Source: Xanthomonas floridensis
Lineage (GTDB): Bacteria > Pseudomonadota > Gammaproteobacteria > Xanthomonadales > Xanthomonadaceae
Reading direction: 5' to 3'
DNA length: 64,000 nt
NCBI RefSeq assembly: GCF_001642575.1
Contig: NZ_LXNG01000001.1
Coordinates: forward strand, 186,001 to 250,000
Positions 23,416 through 31,175 of this stretch are shown piece after piece. How positions within the stretch are numbered: the stretch's first letter is position 1; every line of letters starts with the position of its first letter. Under the pieces are notes generated by a model. That model saw nothing but the letters and a program-made list of their open reading frames with translations, was not told the DNA's origin and made no database searches. A program made the translations under genes and the position numbers.

Positions 23416-24060
23416 ATGAACGCAGACGCTTCCCCCTCGACCGACCTGCGCGACGAAATTGCCAGTGCCGTGACCCACGGCCTGGGCGCCATCGCTGCCC
23501 TGGCCGGTGGCTCGGTGCTGATCACGCTGGCCGCCATCTACGGCGATGGCTGGCAGCTGGCCACCTCCATCGTGTTCAGTGCCACGCTGGTGTTGCTCTA
23601 CGTCGCTTCCACGTTGTTCCATGCCATTCCGCATCCAGGCGCCAAGGCGCGCCTGCAGGTGCTGGATCACTGCGCGATCTATCTATTGATCGCCGGCACC
23701 TATACCCCGTTCACGCTGATCAACCTGCGCGGCCCGTGGGGCTGGGGATTGTTTGCGGCCATCTGGACGATCGCCGCCGCCGGGGTGATCTTCAAGCTGT
23801 TCTTCACCGGCCGCTTCCGGTTGCTGTCGACGATCCTGTATCTGGCCATGGGCTGGCTGATCATCGTGGCGATCCAGCCACTGCTACGCTCGGTCGACAC
23901 CTGGTCGCTGTGCTGGCTGCTGGCCGGCGGGCTGTTCTACACCTTGGGCACCTACTTCTACCAGCGCGACACCCAGCGTTACTTCCATGCGATCTGGCAC
24001 CTGTTCGTGCTTGCCGGTAGCGCCTGCCACTTCGTTGCGGTGATCGAACAGGTGATGTGA
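23416..24060 (+). CDS. Hemolysin III / YqfA-type seven-helix membrane protein
   Basis: 214 residues from ATG 23416. Family landmarks are DEIASAVTHGLGAIAA at the N-terminus, STLFHAIPHP in helix 2-3, LDHCAIYLLIAGTYTPFTL and a C-terminal FHAIWHLFVLAGSACHFVAV. Conserved histidines in these motifs form the metal-binding set shared with the PAQR/HlyIII superfamily. Seven membrane helices are visible. Despite the name, few members are proven hemolysins; most are of unknown function. An upstream ATG at 23371 would add 15 non-conserved residues, so the later start is preferred. The stop overlaps the GTG start of the AsmA-like gene. Confidence 0.88.
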   Translation: MNADASPSTDLRDEIASAVTHGLGAIAALAGGSVLITLAAIYGDGWQLATSIVFSATLVLLYVASTLFHAIPHPGAKARLQVLDHCAIYLLIAGTYTPFTLINLRGPWGWGLFAAIWTIAAAGVIFKLFFTGRFRLLSTILYLAMGWLIIVAIQPLLRSVDTWSLCWLLAGGLFYTLGTYFYQRDTQRYFHAIWHLFVLAGSACHFVAVIEQVM

Positions 24061-26069
24061 GCATCGTGCGGGCGTTCGCGCGCCCTGCACGAGCCATCGC
24101 CAACCATGCGCACGTGAACAACGTGACTCATGCCGCCGATCCCCGCACCTCCCGCCCACCGCGTCGGCAACGCTGGCTAATCGGGCTTGGCATCGTGGCC
24201 GGCCTGGTGGTCATCTTTCTGGTTCTGTTCGACTGGAACTGGTTGCGTGGTCCGGTCGAGCGCGCCGTCAGCGCAAAGACCGGCCGTGAATTTCATCTCG
24301 GTCATCTGGACGTGGATCTGGGCCGCACCACGACCATCCGCGGCCAATCGCTGCAGTTGGGCAATGCCACCTGGTCCAAACGCGGTTCGATGGCGGAATT
24401 GAACGCGGCCGAGATCGATGTGGAGCTATGGCCGCTGCTGCGCGGCAAGGTCCGCCTGCCGGAAATTCGTCTCGATCACCCCAATGTGCTGCTCGAAGCC
24501 GGCAACGACAGCCACCCCGGCAACTGGGTGTTCGATACCAGTGATGGCGATGGCAGCATGCCGCGCCTGGGGCGGTTACTGGTGACTGACGGGCGGCTGC
24601 GCTACATCGATGACGCCAGCCGCTCGGATATCGACGTGGCGATCAACAGCCTGGCGCCACCGCGCAGCGACCAACGCGCCGCGCCGATCGGCATCGAGGG
24701 CAAGGGCCGCTGGAAGGGGTATCCATTTACGCTGAAGGGCGATACCGCATCGCCGCTGGAACTGAGCCAGAGCGAGCATCCGTTCCGCATCGATCTGCGG
24801 GGCCGCGCCGGCGCAACCCGCACGCATGTGCGTGGCACGCTGACCAATCCTTTCCAGTTCCGCATGTTCGACCTGCAGATGGCGTTGAGCGGCCAGGACA
24901 TGCAGGACCTGTATCCGCTGACCGGTGTCGCCATGCCCTCCACCCCGCCGTACGCACTCGACGGCCGGCTGCGGCGCGATGGCGATGTGTGGCGCTATGA
25001 GGCATTCACCGGCACTGCCGGCGATAGCGACCTGTCCGGCACCGCCGAGATCGACCTGCGCAACAAACGCCCGTTCCTGCGCGCAGACCTGGCCTCAAAA
25101 CGCCTGGATTTCGACGACCTGGCCGGCTTCATCGGCGCACCGCCCAAGACCGGCGCGGATGAATCGGCCAATGCGCAACAAAAGAAGCAGGCCAGCCAGC
25201 TTGCTGCCAGCGCGCGCATCCTGCCCACCACGCCGTACGACCTGTCCAAGCTGCGCGCCATGGATGCGCAGGTGCGCTGGCGTGCGCAACGCATCAATGC
25301 GCCGTCCTGGCCGCTGGATGACATGGATGCCTCGCTGAAACTGAAAGATGGCCTGCTGCTGCTGGAGCCGCTGAATTTCGGCGTGGCCGGCGGCGATATC
25401 CGCTCCACCATCCGCATGGATGCGCGCAATGAAGTGATCGCCACCCACCTGAAGGCCGGCATCCGCGGGATTCGGCTGGATCGGCTGTTTCCCGACGCCA
25501 CCCTGGCCAAGCAAGCCTCCGGCGCCATCGGCGGCGACCTGGACCTGCGTGGTCGCGGCAACTCCATCGCCGCGATGCTTGGCAGCGCCGATGGCGCGAT
25601 CGGCGTGGGCATGGGTCGCGGCCATGTCGGCAACCTGATCATGGAGCTGGCCGGGCTGGACATCGCCGAATCGCTGAAATACCTGATCACCAAGGACCGG
25701 CAGATTCCGGTGCGCTGCATCTTTGGCGACTTCGGCGTACAGGACGGCCTGATGCAATCGCGCGCGCTGGCCTTCGACAGTACCGATACCATCATCGTTG
25801 GCGAAGGCAACATCAGCCTGAAGAACGAAACCCTGGATCTGCTGCTGCGCCCGCGCCCGAAGGACCGCAGCATCCTCAGTCTGCGCTCGCCGCTGCGCAT
25901 CGCCGGCACGTTCAAGGACCCGACGTTCCGCCCCGACGTCAAGGCCCTGGGCGTGCGTGGTGCGATTGCCATCGCCCTGGGCAGCATCGCCCCGCCTGCC
26001 GCACTGCTCGCCACCTTCGAACCCGGCCCGGGCAAGGACAGCGATTGCGGCGGCAAGTACGCGCAGTAA
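24057..26069 (+). CDS. AsmA-family protein
   Basis: 670 residues. A basic N-terminus and one membrane helix (about 40-60, WLIGLGIVAGLVVIFLVLF) are followed by VERAVSAKTGREFHLGHLDVDLG, typical of the AsmA N-terminal repeat. The long beta-rich periplasmic body and AsmA C-terminal region follow (FLRADLASKRLDFDDLAGFI, IRLDRLFPDATLAKQASGAI, LDLLLRPRPKDRSILSLRSPLRIAGTF). The family resembles bridge-like lipid-transfer proteins that help move phospholipid between the two membranes. GTG 24057 overlaps the upstream stop (GTGA); a GTG at 24114 is possible and would still precede the helix. The C-terminus ends with a Cys-containing tail (GKDSDCGGKYAQ). Confidence 0.85.
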   Translation: MSIVRAFARPARAIANHAHVNNVTHAADPRTSRPPRRQRWLIGLGIVAGLVVIFLVLFDWNWLRGPVERAVSAKTGREFHLGHLDVDLGRTTTIRGQSLQLGNATWSKRGSMAELNAAEIDVELWPLLRGKVRLPEIRLDHPNVLLEAGNDSHPGNWVFDTSDGDGSMPRLGRLLVTDGRLRYIDDASRSDIDVAINSLAPPRSDQRAAPIGIEGKGRWKGYPFTLKGDTASPLELSQSEHPFRIDLRGRAGATRTHVRGTLTNPFQFRMFDLQMALSGQDMQDLYPLTGVAMPSTPPYALDGRLRRDGDVWRYEAFTGTAGDSDLSGTAEIDLRNKRPFLRADLASKRLDFDDLAGFIGAPPKTGADESANAQQKKQASQLAASARILPTTPYDLSKLRAMDAQVRWRAQRINAPSWPLDDMDASLKLKDGLLLLEPLNFGVAGGDIRSTIRMDARNEVIATHLKAGIRGIRLDRLFPDATLAKQASGAIGGDLDLRGRGNSIAAMLGSADGAIGVGMGRGHVGNLIMELAGLDIAESLKYLITKDRQIPVRCIFGDFGVQDGLMQSRALAFDSTDTIIVGEGNISLKNETLDLLLRPRPKDRSILSLRSPLRIAGTFKDPTFRPDVKALGVRGAIAIALGSIAPPAALLATFEPGPGKDSDCGGKYAQ

Positions 26070-26394
26070 GCCTGATCGCGCATCCGCAACGAGCCCCCCG
26101 CGTTCGCGGGGCCTGCATAGCAGCTGGCCGCACTCCCCACAACGGGCGTCATTGCGGCCATGCGGACAGAGCTCGCATGATCGAGCATCGTCATCGCGCA
26201 GGTGGCGTCATCGCGGCACCTCGCCAACTTCGCCTCGGATGCGTCATGCCACGCGCACGCGCATGCCGTGAAACCAAGCCAGCCCAGCCGCCCTACAGCT
26301 TGCAATCGATCCGCCGCGCACTATCTGCCCGCGCTCTTCTGGCGGGACCGCAAGGCAACACCTGGCCAGCGACGCTGCAGCGCAGCCGGTGTGC
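26070..26394. other. Intergenic with a GC-rich hairpin
   Basis: Between the convergent AsmA-like and CBS genes. A perfect hairpin CCCCGCG-TT-CGCGGGG near 26095-26110 lacks a T tract but may help end transcription. No gene is supported. Confidence 0.5.
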
Positions 26395-26823
26395 TCAGCT
26401 GGCGATATACCGCTGCAGCTGGTCGATATCGCGCCGTTGATCTTCGATCACCGCCTTGACCAGGTCGCCGATCGAGATGACTCCCTGCACACGGCCATTG
26501 TCGACCACCGGCAGATGCCGGAAGCGGCCGTCGGTCATCAGCTGCATGCAGCGCTCCACGGTGTCCGAGGGCGACACCGTCACCACCTGCGAACTCATGA
26601 TTTCCGCCACGCTGGTGCTGTGGGACGAACGCTCGCGCAAGACCACCTTGCGCGCGTAATCGCGCTCGGACACGATGCCGGCAAGCCGCGCGCCGTCCAT
26701 CACCAACACCGCGCCGATGCCCTTCTCGGCCATCAGCCGGATCGCTTCGATCACCGCGGCATCGGCCGCAACGGCGAATACCTCAACCTGCTTGGTCCCC
26801 AACAGCTGTCGTACGGTCTGCAT
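26395..26823 (-). CDS. Tandem CBS-domain protein
   Basis: 142 residues consisting almost wholly of two CBS domains (a Bateman module). The first contains AIRLMAEKGIGAVLVMDGARLAGIVSERDYARK, the second MTDGRFRHLPVVDNGRVQGVISIGDLVKAVI. Such stand-alone modules bind adenine nucleotides and often regulate another protein. The start lies inside the 3' end of the upstream glycosyltransferase gene, a 41-base overlap in a different frame, so translation may be coupled. Effector and partner are not evident. Confidence 0.9.
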   Translation of the reverse strand: MQTVRQLLGTKQVEVFAVAADAAVIEAIRLMAEKGIGAVLVMDGARLAGIVSERDYARKVVLRERSSHSTSVAEIMSSQVVTVSPSDTVERCMQLMTDGRFRHLPVVDNGRVQGVISIGDLVKAVIEDQRRDIDQLQRYIAS

Positions 26824-27829
26824 GGCCCGCTCCGCGCTTGGTCTGGTGATCGCAGCCTACTCCCACCGCGCCGCGCTGGGTATCGACCAGGTACAGCGGA
26901 CGCTGCTTGGCCTCGTCGTACAACCGGCCCAGGTATTCCCCGATCAGGCCCAGCGCAATCAACTGAATGCCGCCCAGGAACAGGATCACCGACATCATCG
27001 TCGGCCACCCCGCGACCGGGTCGCCCACCAGCGCTGCCTTGATCATCACCCAGCCCCCGAACAGGAACGCTGCCAGCGCCGTCAGCAGGCCCAGATAGGT
27101 CGCTGCCCGCAGCGGCACCGTGGAAAAACTGGTGATGCCGTCCAGCGCAAAATTCCATAGCCGCCAGACCGTGAACTTGCTGATCCCGGACAGGCGCGGC
27201 GCGCGCCGGTACGGCAGCGCCACCTGACGAAACCCGACCCAGCCGAACAGGCCCTTCATGAAACGATGCCGCTCGCGCAATTGCTGCAACGCCTGTACCA
27301 CCCGCGGCGACAGCAGACGAAAATCGCCGGTATCGGCGGGGATCGGCGTGCGCGACAGGCGCCGGATTACCCGATAGAACGCGTGGGCGGCACTGCGCTT
27401 GATCCAGCTCTCGCCCTCGCGGAACACGCGTGTTCCGAAGATATTGTCGTAGCCCGCCCGCCACAGCGCGACGAACTCCGGAATCAGTTCCGGCGGGTCC
27501 TGGCCATCGGCATCGAGCAGGACCACCGCGCCGGGCAGCACATGATCCAGTCCCGCCGAGACCGCCACTTCCTTGCCGAAATTGCGCGACAGCCGCACCG
27601 CGCCCACCCGCGCATCGGCCTGCACCAGCGCCTGCAAGACGTCCCAGGTACCGTCGGTGCTGCCGTCATCGACATACAGCACCTGCGTCTGCAGCCCATG
27701 CAGCTGTGCCAGCACCGCGCACAGCCGTGGATGCAACAACGGGATGCTGGTTTGCTCGTTATAGGCCGCAATCACCACGGTCAGGCGCTCGGCAACGGCA
27801 GGGGTGGCGCTGGTGTCGGTCGTGCTCAT
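26783..27829 (-). CDS. Family 2 glycosyltransferase, polyprenyl-phosphate sugar transferase type
   Basis: 348 residues. The GT-A domain (LTVVIAAYNEQTSIP, VLYVDDGSTDGTWDVL, LLDADGQDPPE, DTGDFRLLSP) is of the dolichol-phosphate-mannose-synthase / GtrB / ArnC type. Two C-terminal membrane helices follow (YLGLLTALAAFLFGGWVMIK, ILFLGGIQLIALGLIGEYLG). Such enzymes move a sugar from a nucleotide donor to undecaprenyl phosphate for later use outside the membrane. The last 15-20 residues beyond the helices overlap the CBS gene and look non-conserved. The start, ATG 27829, is two bases after the mtgA stop, so the genes form an operon. Sugar identity is unknown. Confidence 0.9.
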   Translation of the reverse strand: MSTTDTSATPAVAERLTVVIAAYNEQTSIPLLHPRLCAVLAQLHGLQTQVLYVDDGSTDGTWDVLQALVQADARVGAVRLSRNFGKEVAVSAGLDHVLPGAVVLLDADGQDPPELIPEFVALWRAGYDNIFGTRVFREGESWIKRSAAHAFYRVIRRLSRTPIPADTGDFRLLSPRVVQALQQLRERHRFMKGLFGWVGFRQVALPYRRAPRLSGISKFTVWRLWNFALDGITSFSTVPLRAATYLGLLTALAAFLFGGWVMIKAALVGDPVAGWPTMMSVILFLGGIQLIALGLIGEYLGRLYDEAKQRPLYLVDTQRGAVGVGCDHQTKRGAGHADRTTAVGDQAG

Positions 27830-27831
27830 GC

Positions 27832-28569
27832 TCACTTGGTCTGAAGATAGGCCGCGCCGCCCAGCTGGCGTGCCTGCCGCTGGATCCACGCCGTGCGCCG
27901 CTGCACGTAGGCGCCCGGCCGCCGCGCGTCATAGCGCCGCGGCGATGGCAGCACCGCGGCCAGACGCGCCGACTCGGTTGGCGACAGCCCGGCCGCGTCC
28001 TTGCCCCAGAACTGCCGGGCAGCCGCCTGCGCGCCATACACGCCGTCGCCGAACTCGGCCACGTTGAGATACATCTCCAGAATGCGCTGCTTGGGCCAGA
28101 ACAGTTCGATCAGTACCGTGTACCAGGCCTCCAGGCCCTTGCGTAGCCAGCTGCGGCCCTGCCACAGGAACACATTCTTGGCGACCTGCTGGCTGATCGT
28201 GCTTGCGCCACGCACCCGCCCGCCGCGCGCGTTGTGATCGCGCGCCTTTTCGATGGCCTGCAGATCGAACCCATGATGCATCGGGAACTGCTGATCCTCT
28301 GCCGCCACTACCGAGATCGGCAGGCTGGCGGCGATCTTCTCGTAGTCGCGCCATTGCTGATGCAGGGAAAACCCGACATCACCCTCGCCCCACGCTTCCA
28401 GATAGCGCCCCACCATCATGCTGCTGATCGGCGGATCGATCACCCGCAGCACCAGCACCTGCAACACGCTCGCGGCGGCAAACAGCAGCGGTGCAGCCAA
28501 TAGCCAGCGCAGCCAGCGTCTGCGCCGCGGTGGCGTCCCCTGCTTGCCATCCAATGCATCCGTCCCCAT
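27832..28569 (-). CDS. mtgA: Monofunctional biosynthetic peptidoglycan transglycosylase
   Basis: 245 residues. A basic stretch ([10 protein letters not shown]) and a membrane helix (about 20-42) precede a GT51 domain with the catalytic Glu about 91 in [16 protein letters not shown]. The motifs [35 protein letters not shown] and [20 protein letters not shown] follow. It polymerises lipid II into glycan strands and has no transpeptidase domain. ATG 28569 is the conserved start; the open frame further upstream runs into hslO. It is the first gene of mtgA-GT2-CBS and divergent from hslO, whose start is 75 bases away. Confidence 0.95.
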   Translation of the reverse strand: MGTDALDGKQGTPPRRRRWLRWLLAAPLLFAAASVLQVLVLRVIDPPISSMMVGRYLEAWGEGDVGFSLHQQWRDYEKIAASLPISVVAAEDQQFPMHHGFDLQAIEKARDHNARGGRVRGASTISQQVAKNVFLWQGRSWLRKGLEAWYTVLIELFWPKQRILEMYLNVAEFGDGVYGAQAAARQFWGKDAAGLSPTESARLAAVLPSPRRYDARRPGAYVQRRTAWIQRQARQLGGAAYLQTK

Positions 28570-28644
28570 TAGTTCGCTTCGACCTTCAATCCCGATGCCT
28601 GCCGCATTATCCGGCAACCGGCGTCCCTTACGTCCGATGTCTCC

Positions 28645-29535
28645 ATGACCGATCACGATCAGCTTTCCCGTTTCCTGCTGCCTGCCGCCGGCGTGCGCGG
28701 AGTCCATGTGCGTCTGACCAAGGCCTGGCACGACATCCAGGGCGCCGCCGAGTACCCGCCCGCCGCACGCCAGCTGCTCGGCGAAGCCGCCGTGGCAGCC
28801 GCCCTGTTCACCGGCCACACCAAGGTGGACGGGCGCCTGTCCGTACAGCTGCGCGGCAACGACACGCTGCGCACCCTGTTTGCCGAATGCACCGCCGCCG
28901 GCACCTTGCGCGGCATCGTACAGCTGGCCGACGGCGCCGATGCGCCGGCCGACCTGCGCGACCTGGGCGAGGCCGCGCTGCTGGCAATCACTATCGAAAA
29001 CCCCGGCCTGGACCCACGCGAACCGCAGCGCTACCAGAGCCTGGTCGCCATGCAGGCGCCGGACCTGGCCGAGGCCTTCGAAACCTACTTCCAGCAGTCA
29101 GAACAGCTGCCTACCCGCCTGTTGCTGGCAGCCGGCCCGGATCAGGCCGCCGGCCTGCTGCTGCAGAAATTGCCCGGCGACGAAGGCGACACCGACGGCT
29201 GGACCCGCATCGGCGCCCTGTTCGATACGCTCGGCGCGCCCGAGCTGCTGTCGGTCGCCGGCGACGACCTGCTGCACCGCCTGTTCCACGAAGAAGATAC
29301 CCAGCGGATGGGCAGCAAGCCGCTCAGTTTCGGCTGCTCCTGCTCGCGCGAACGGGTCGCCTCGATGCTGCAGTCGCTGGGCGAAGAAGAGGCCCGCGCC
29401 GCTGCAGAAGAGACCGGCAGCGTAGACGTGCGCTGCGAATTCTGCGGCCGTGAGTATCACTTCCCGTTGACCGATCTGGCCGTACTTTTCAGTGCAGCGC
29501 AGCCCTCCCAGCAGGCGCCGGAACGGTTGCAATAG
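28645..29535 (+). CDS. hslO: Hsp33 redox-regulated chaperone
   Basis: 296 residues. The N-terminal domain ([31 protein letters not shown]) is followed by a C-terminal redox switch with four zinc-binding cysteines in the family arrangement C-x-C and C-x-x-C: Cys 231 and 233 in [10 protein letters not shown] and Cys 264 and 267 in [10 protein letters not shown]. Oxidation of these cysteines under oxidative stress turns Hsp33 into an active holdase in the cytoplasm. The start ATG 28645 is consistent with the family N-terminus. No operon partner. Confidence 0.97.
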   Translation: MTDHDQLSRFLLPAAGVRGVHVRLTKAWHDIQGAAEYPPAARQLLGEAAVAAALFTGHTKVDGRLSVQLRGNDTLRTLFAECTAAGTLRGIVQLADGADAPADLRDLGEAALLAITIENPGLDPREPQRYQSLVAMQAPDLAEAFETYFQQSEQLPTRLLLAAGPDQAAGLLLQKLPGDEGDTDGWTRIGALFDTLGAPELLSVAGDDLLHRLFHEEDTQRMGSKPLSFGCSCSRERVASMLQSLGEEEARAAAEETGSVDVRCEFCGREYHFPLTDLAVLFSAAQPSQQAPERLQ

Positions 29536-29571
29536 ATAGCATGACGGGTGCGTTCCGGGGAACGTGACTAC

Positions 29572-29600
29572 TTGTTAAATAATCATAAACACCCTAGCAT
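29572..29600 (+). promoter_or_regulatory. Promoter of the exported protein gene at 29655
   Basis: TTGTTA (29572-29577), a 17-base AT-rich spacer and TAGCAT (29595-29600) give a good housekeeping promoter, 54 bases before the ATG. The AT-rich stretch stands out in the GC-rich background. Confidence 0.65.
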
Positions 29601-29654
29601 TCTCCCTGCCCGCTCTCGGGAACTTAACAACTACCCCTGGGTCTGATCTCCGGT

Positions 29655-30521
29655 ATGCGACACCTTCTGCGCCTTCCGCTCGCTTTGCTGGTTGCCCTTG
29701 CGGCAGCCACGGGTGTGCACGCGCAGTCGGCGCAGCAATTGCGCGAAAGCACGATCCTGCCGGTGTGGAACAAGGGGAGCGGCAAGGTCGAGGCGTTCCT
29801 GTATCTGGAGCCCACCGGTGAGCAGAAGGCTGGCGCGCGTTGGCACTTCGGCCGCAACTCGCTGGATGCGGCCTTTGGCCTGACTTCCGGCGATTCGCTG
29901 GGCCTGCTTTGCAACAGCAGCCGTGGCACCAATATCAGCGGGTTGGCCAGCCATTGCCTGCTGGCCGGCATCGGCGACGACGAGGAAGACAGCGCCGCCG
30001 CGTCGCGTCGTGTTTCCGGAACGCTGGGCTTCAATCGCGCCGGTGGCCGTGTCGGCGTTACCGCTGGCACCGGTCGCGACACCCTGCCCGCCTGGCTGAT
30101 CGGCGCCGGCAAGGCACCACTGACGCGCATCGAACAGAATGACCTGACCGTGTTCGGCCAGAAGAACATCGGCCGCGAGGGCTTCGTCTCGATCGGCGGC
30201 ACCTACGCCCGTGCTCGGCTGGTTCCGTTGGCAGACGTCTCACCGGCAATTGCCGACCAGTGGGACAGCAAGACCTTGAGCGTTGGCGGCGGCTACGGCG
30301 CCTTCAGCGCGAACGTCATCGGCCGTGTGGTGGACGTTCCCGGCCAGCCCGAGAAGTGGGAAGGCCTGGGCCTGGGCCTGACCTGGCGCACCCCCTGGAG
30401 CGGCCAGCTCACCGTCGGCGCCGAAAACGTCATCTCGCGCGGCAAGAATCCCTTCGCGCCCAATAACGACAGCAACAGTGACGGCACCGTTCCCTATGTC
30501 AGGTACGAGCAGGATCTGTAA
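29655..30521 (+). CDS. Exported protein of unknown function, possibly outer-membrane
   Basis: 288 residues with a signal peptide (LPLALLVALAAATGVHAQ). I do not recognise a family. The mature part has regular short beta-type stretches (GARWHFGRNSLDAAFGLTSG, SGTLGFNRAGGRVGVTAGTG, SKTLSVGGGYGAFSANVIG, GLGLGLTWRTPWSGQLTVGA) separated by charged turns, which suggests a beta barrel or beta-sandwich. It also has two cysteines (about 76 and 98) that could form a disulfide. It ends YVRYEQDL, without the terminal aromatic residue usual for barrel insertion. It has its own promoter and terminator, so it is a single-gene unit. Function unknown. Confidence 0.85.
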   Translation: MRHLLRLPLALLVALAAATGVHAQSAQQLRESTILPVWNKGSGKVEAFLYLEPTGEQKAGARWHFGRNSLDAAFGLTSGDSLGLLCNSSRGTNISGLASHCLLAGIGDDEEDSAAASRRVSGTLGFNRAGGRVGVTAGTGRDTLPAWLIGAGKAPLTRIEQNDLTVFGQKNIGREGFVSIGGTYARARLVPLADVSPAIADQWDSKTLSVGGGYGAFSANVIGRVVDVPGQPEKWEGLGLGLTWRTPWSGQLTVGAENVISRGKNPFAPNNDSNSDGTVPYVRYEQDL

Positions 30522-30544
30522 GCATTCCTGATGCCCCAACGATC

Positions 30545-30573
30545 ACGCCACCGCCATAGACGGTGGCGTTTTT
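30545..30573 (+). terminator. Rho-independent terminator
   Basis: The stem ACGCCACCG / CGGTGGCGT with a seven-base loop is followed by TTTTT, 24 bases after the stop of the exported protein gene. Confidence 0.85.
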
Positions 30574-31122
30574 GTTCTGGTTCTTGCAGAACCTAAGTGC
30601 TTGGTAACAGCTGCCTTCAGGGCGCGTCGCTATGTATTCGGAGAGCGCATCTGGTATCGCACGCCGTCAAGTAATGAAAAATCAGGCACGCACTTTTCTG
30701 GCCGATCGTCACTGCTTCCACGCAATACAGAACCCTTCTCGAAGATCCCAAAAGTCGTTCGATTCCGGTGCGGGGGTTTCCACCTTGCCCTGAGCTGCAC
30801 GCAGCGTAATGACACTTGGCCAGGATTCCAGCATGGCGTGAAACTGCCTGTCATCGGTAGCGCGTCAGCAATCGCAATCAGCCTGCACGGTTGAACCGTC
30901 CCGCACTGCCTCACGCCTTCTAACTGGCTGCTGGGCCTATCTGACTGCTGCGCAAGCGGGGCTATAGGACCATCGCCAAAACGATGTCAGACGCCGCATA
31001 CCCAGCCAGTCAGAGCGCTCCGTTCCGCTGGCGAATATGCTCACCGCATACTGATTCGGCAACGGCATCTTCAATATCCGCCCAGGACAACGCCCCGGTC
31101 CGCCTGACCAAGGCCCATAAAC
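30574..31122. other. Intergenic, no supported gene
   Basis: About 550 bases of lower GC than the surroundings. A plus-strand frame at 30601-30894 and its reverse at 30630-30914 lack recognisable motifs and good start sites; I see nothing firm here. Confidence 0.45.
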
Positions 31123-31152
31123 AGCTACGCCCCCGAAATCGGGGGCGTAGCT
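31123..31152 (-). terminator. Terminator hairpin of the TonB-dependent receptor gene
   Basis: A perfect 14-base-pair stem AGCTACGCCCCCGA with a two-base loop, 23 bases past the minus-strand stop. The T tract beyond it is short and broken (CTGTTTATGG). Confidence 0.7.
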
Positions 31153-31175
31153 TAAGTCAAACGATCAAACGCCTA

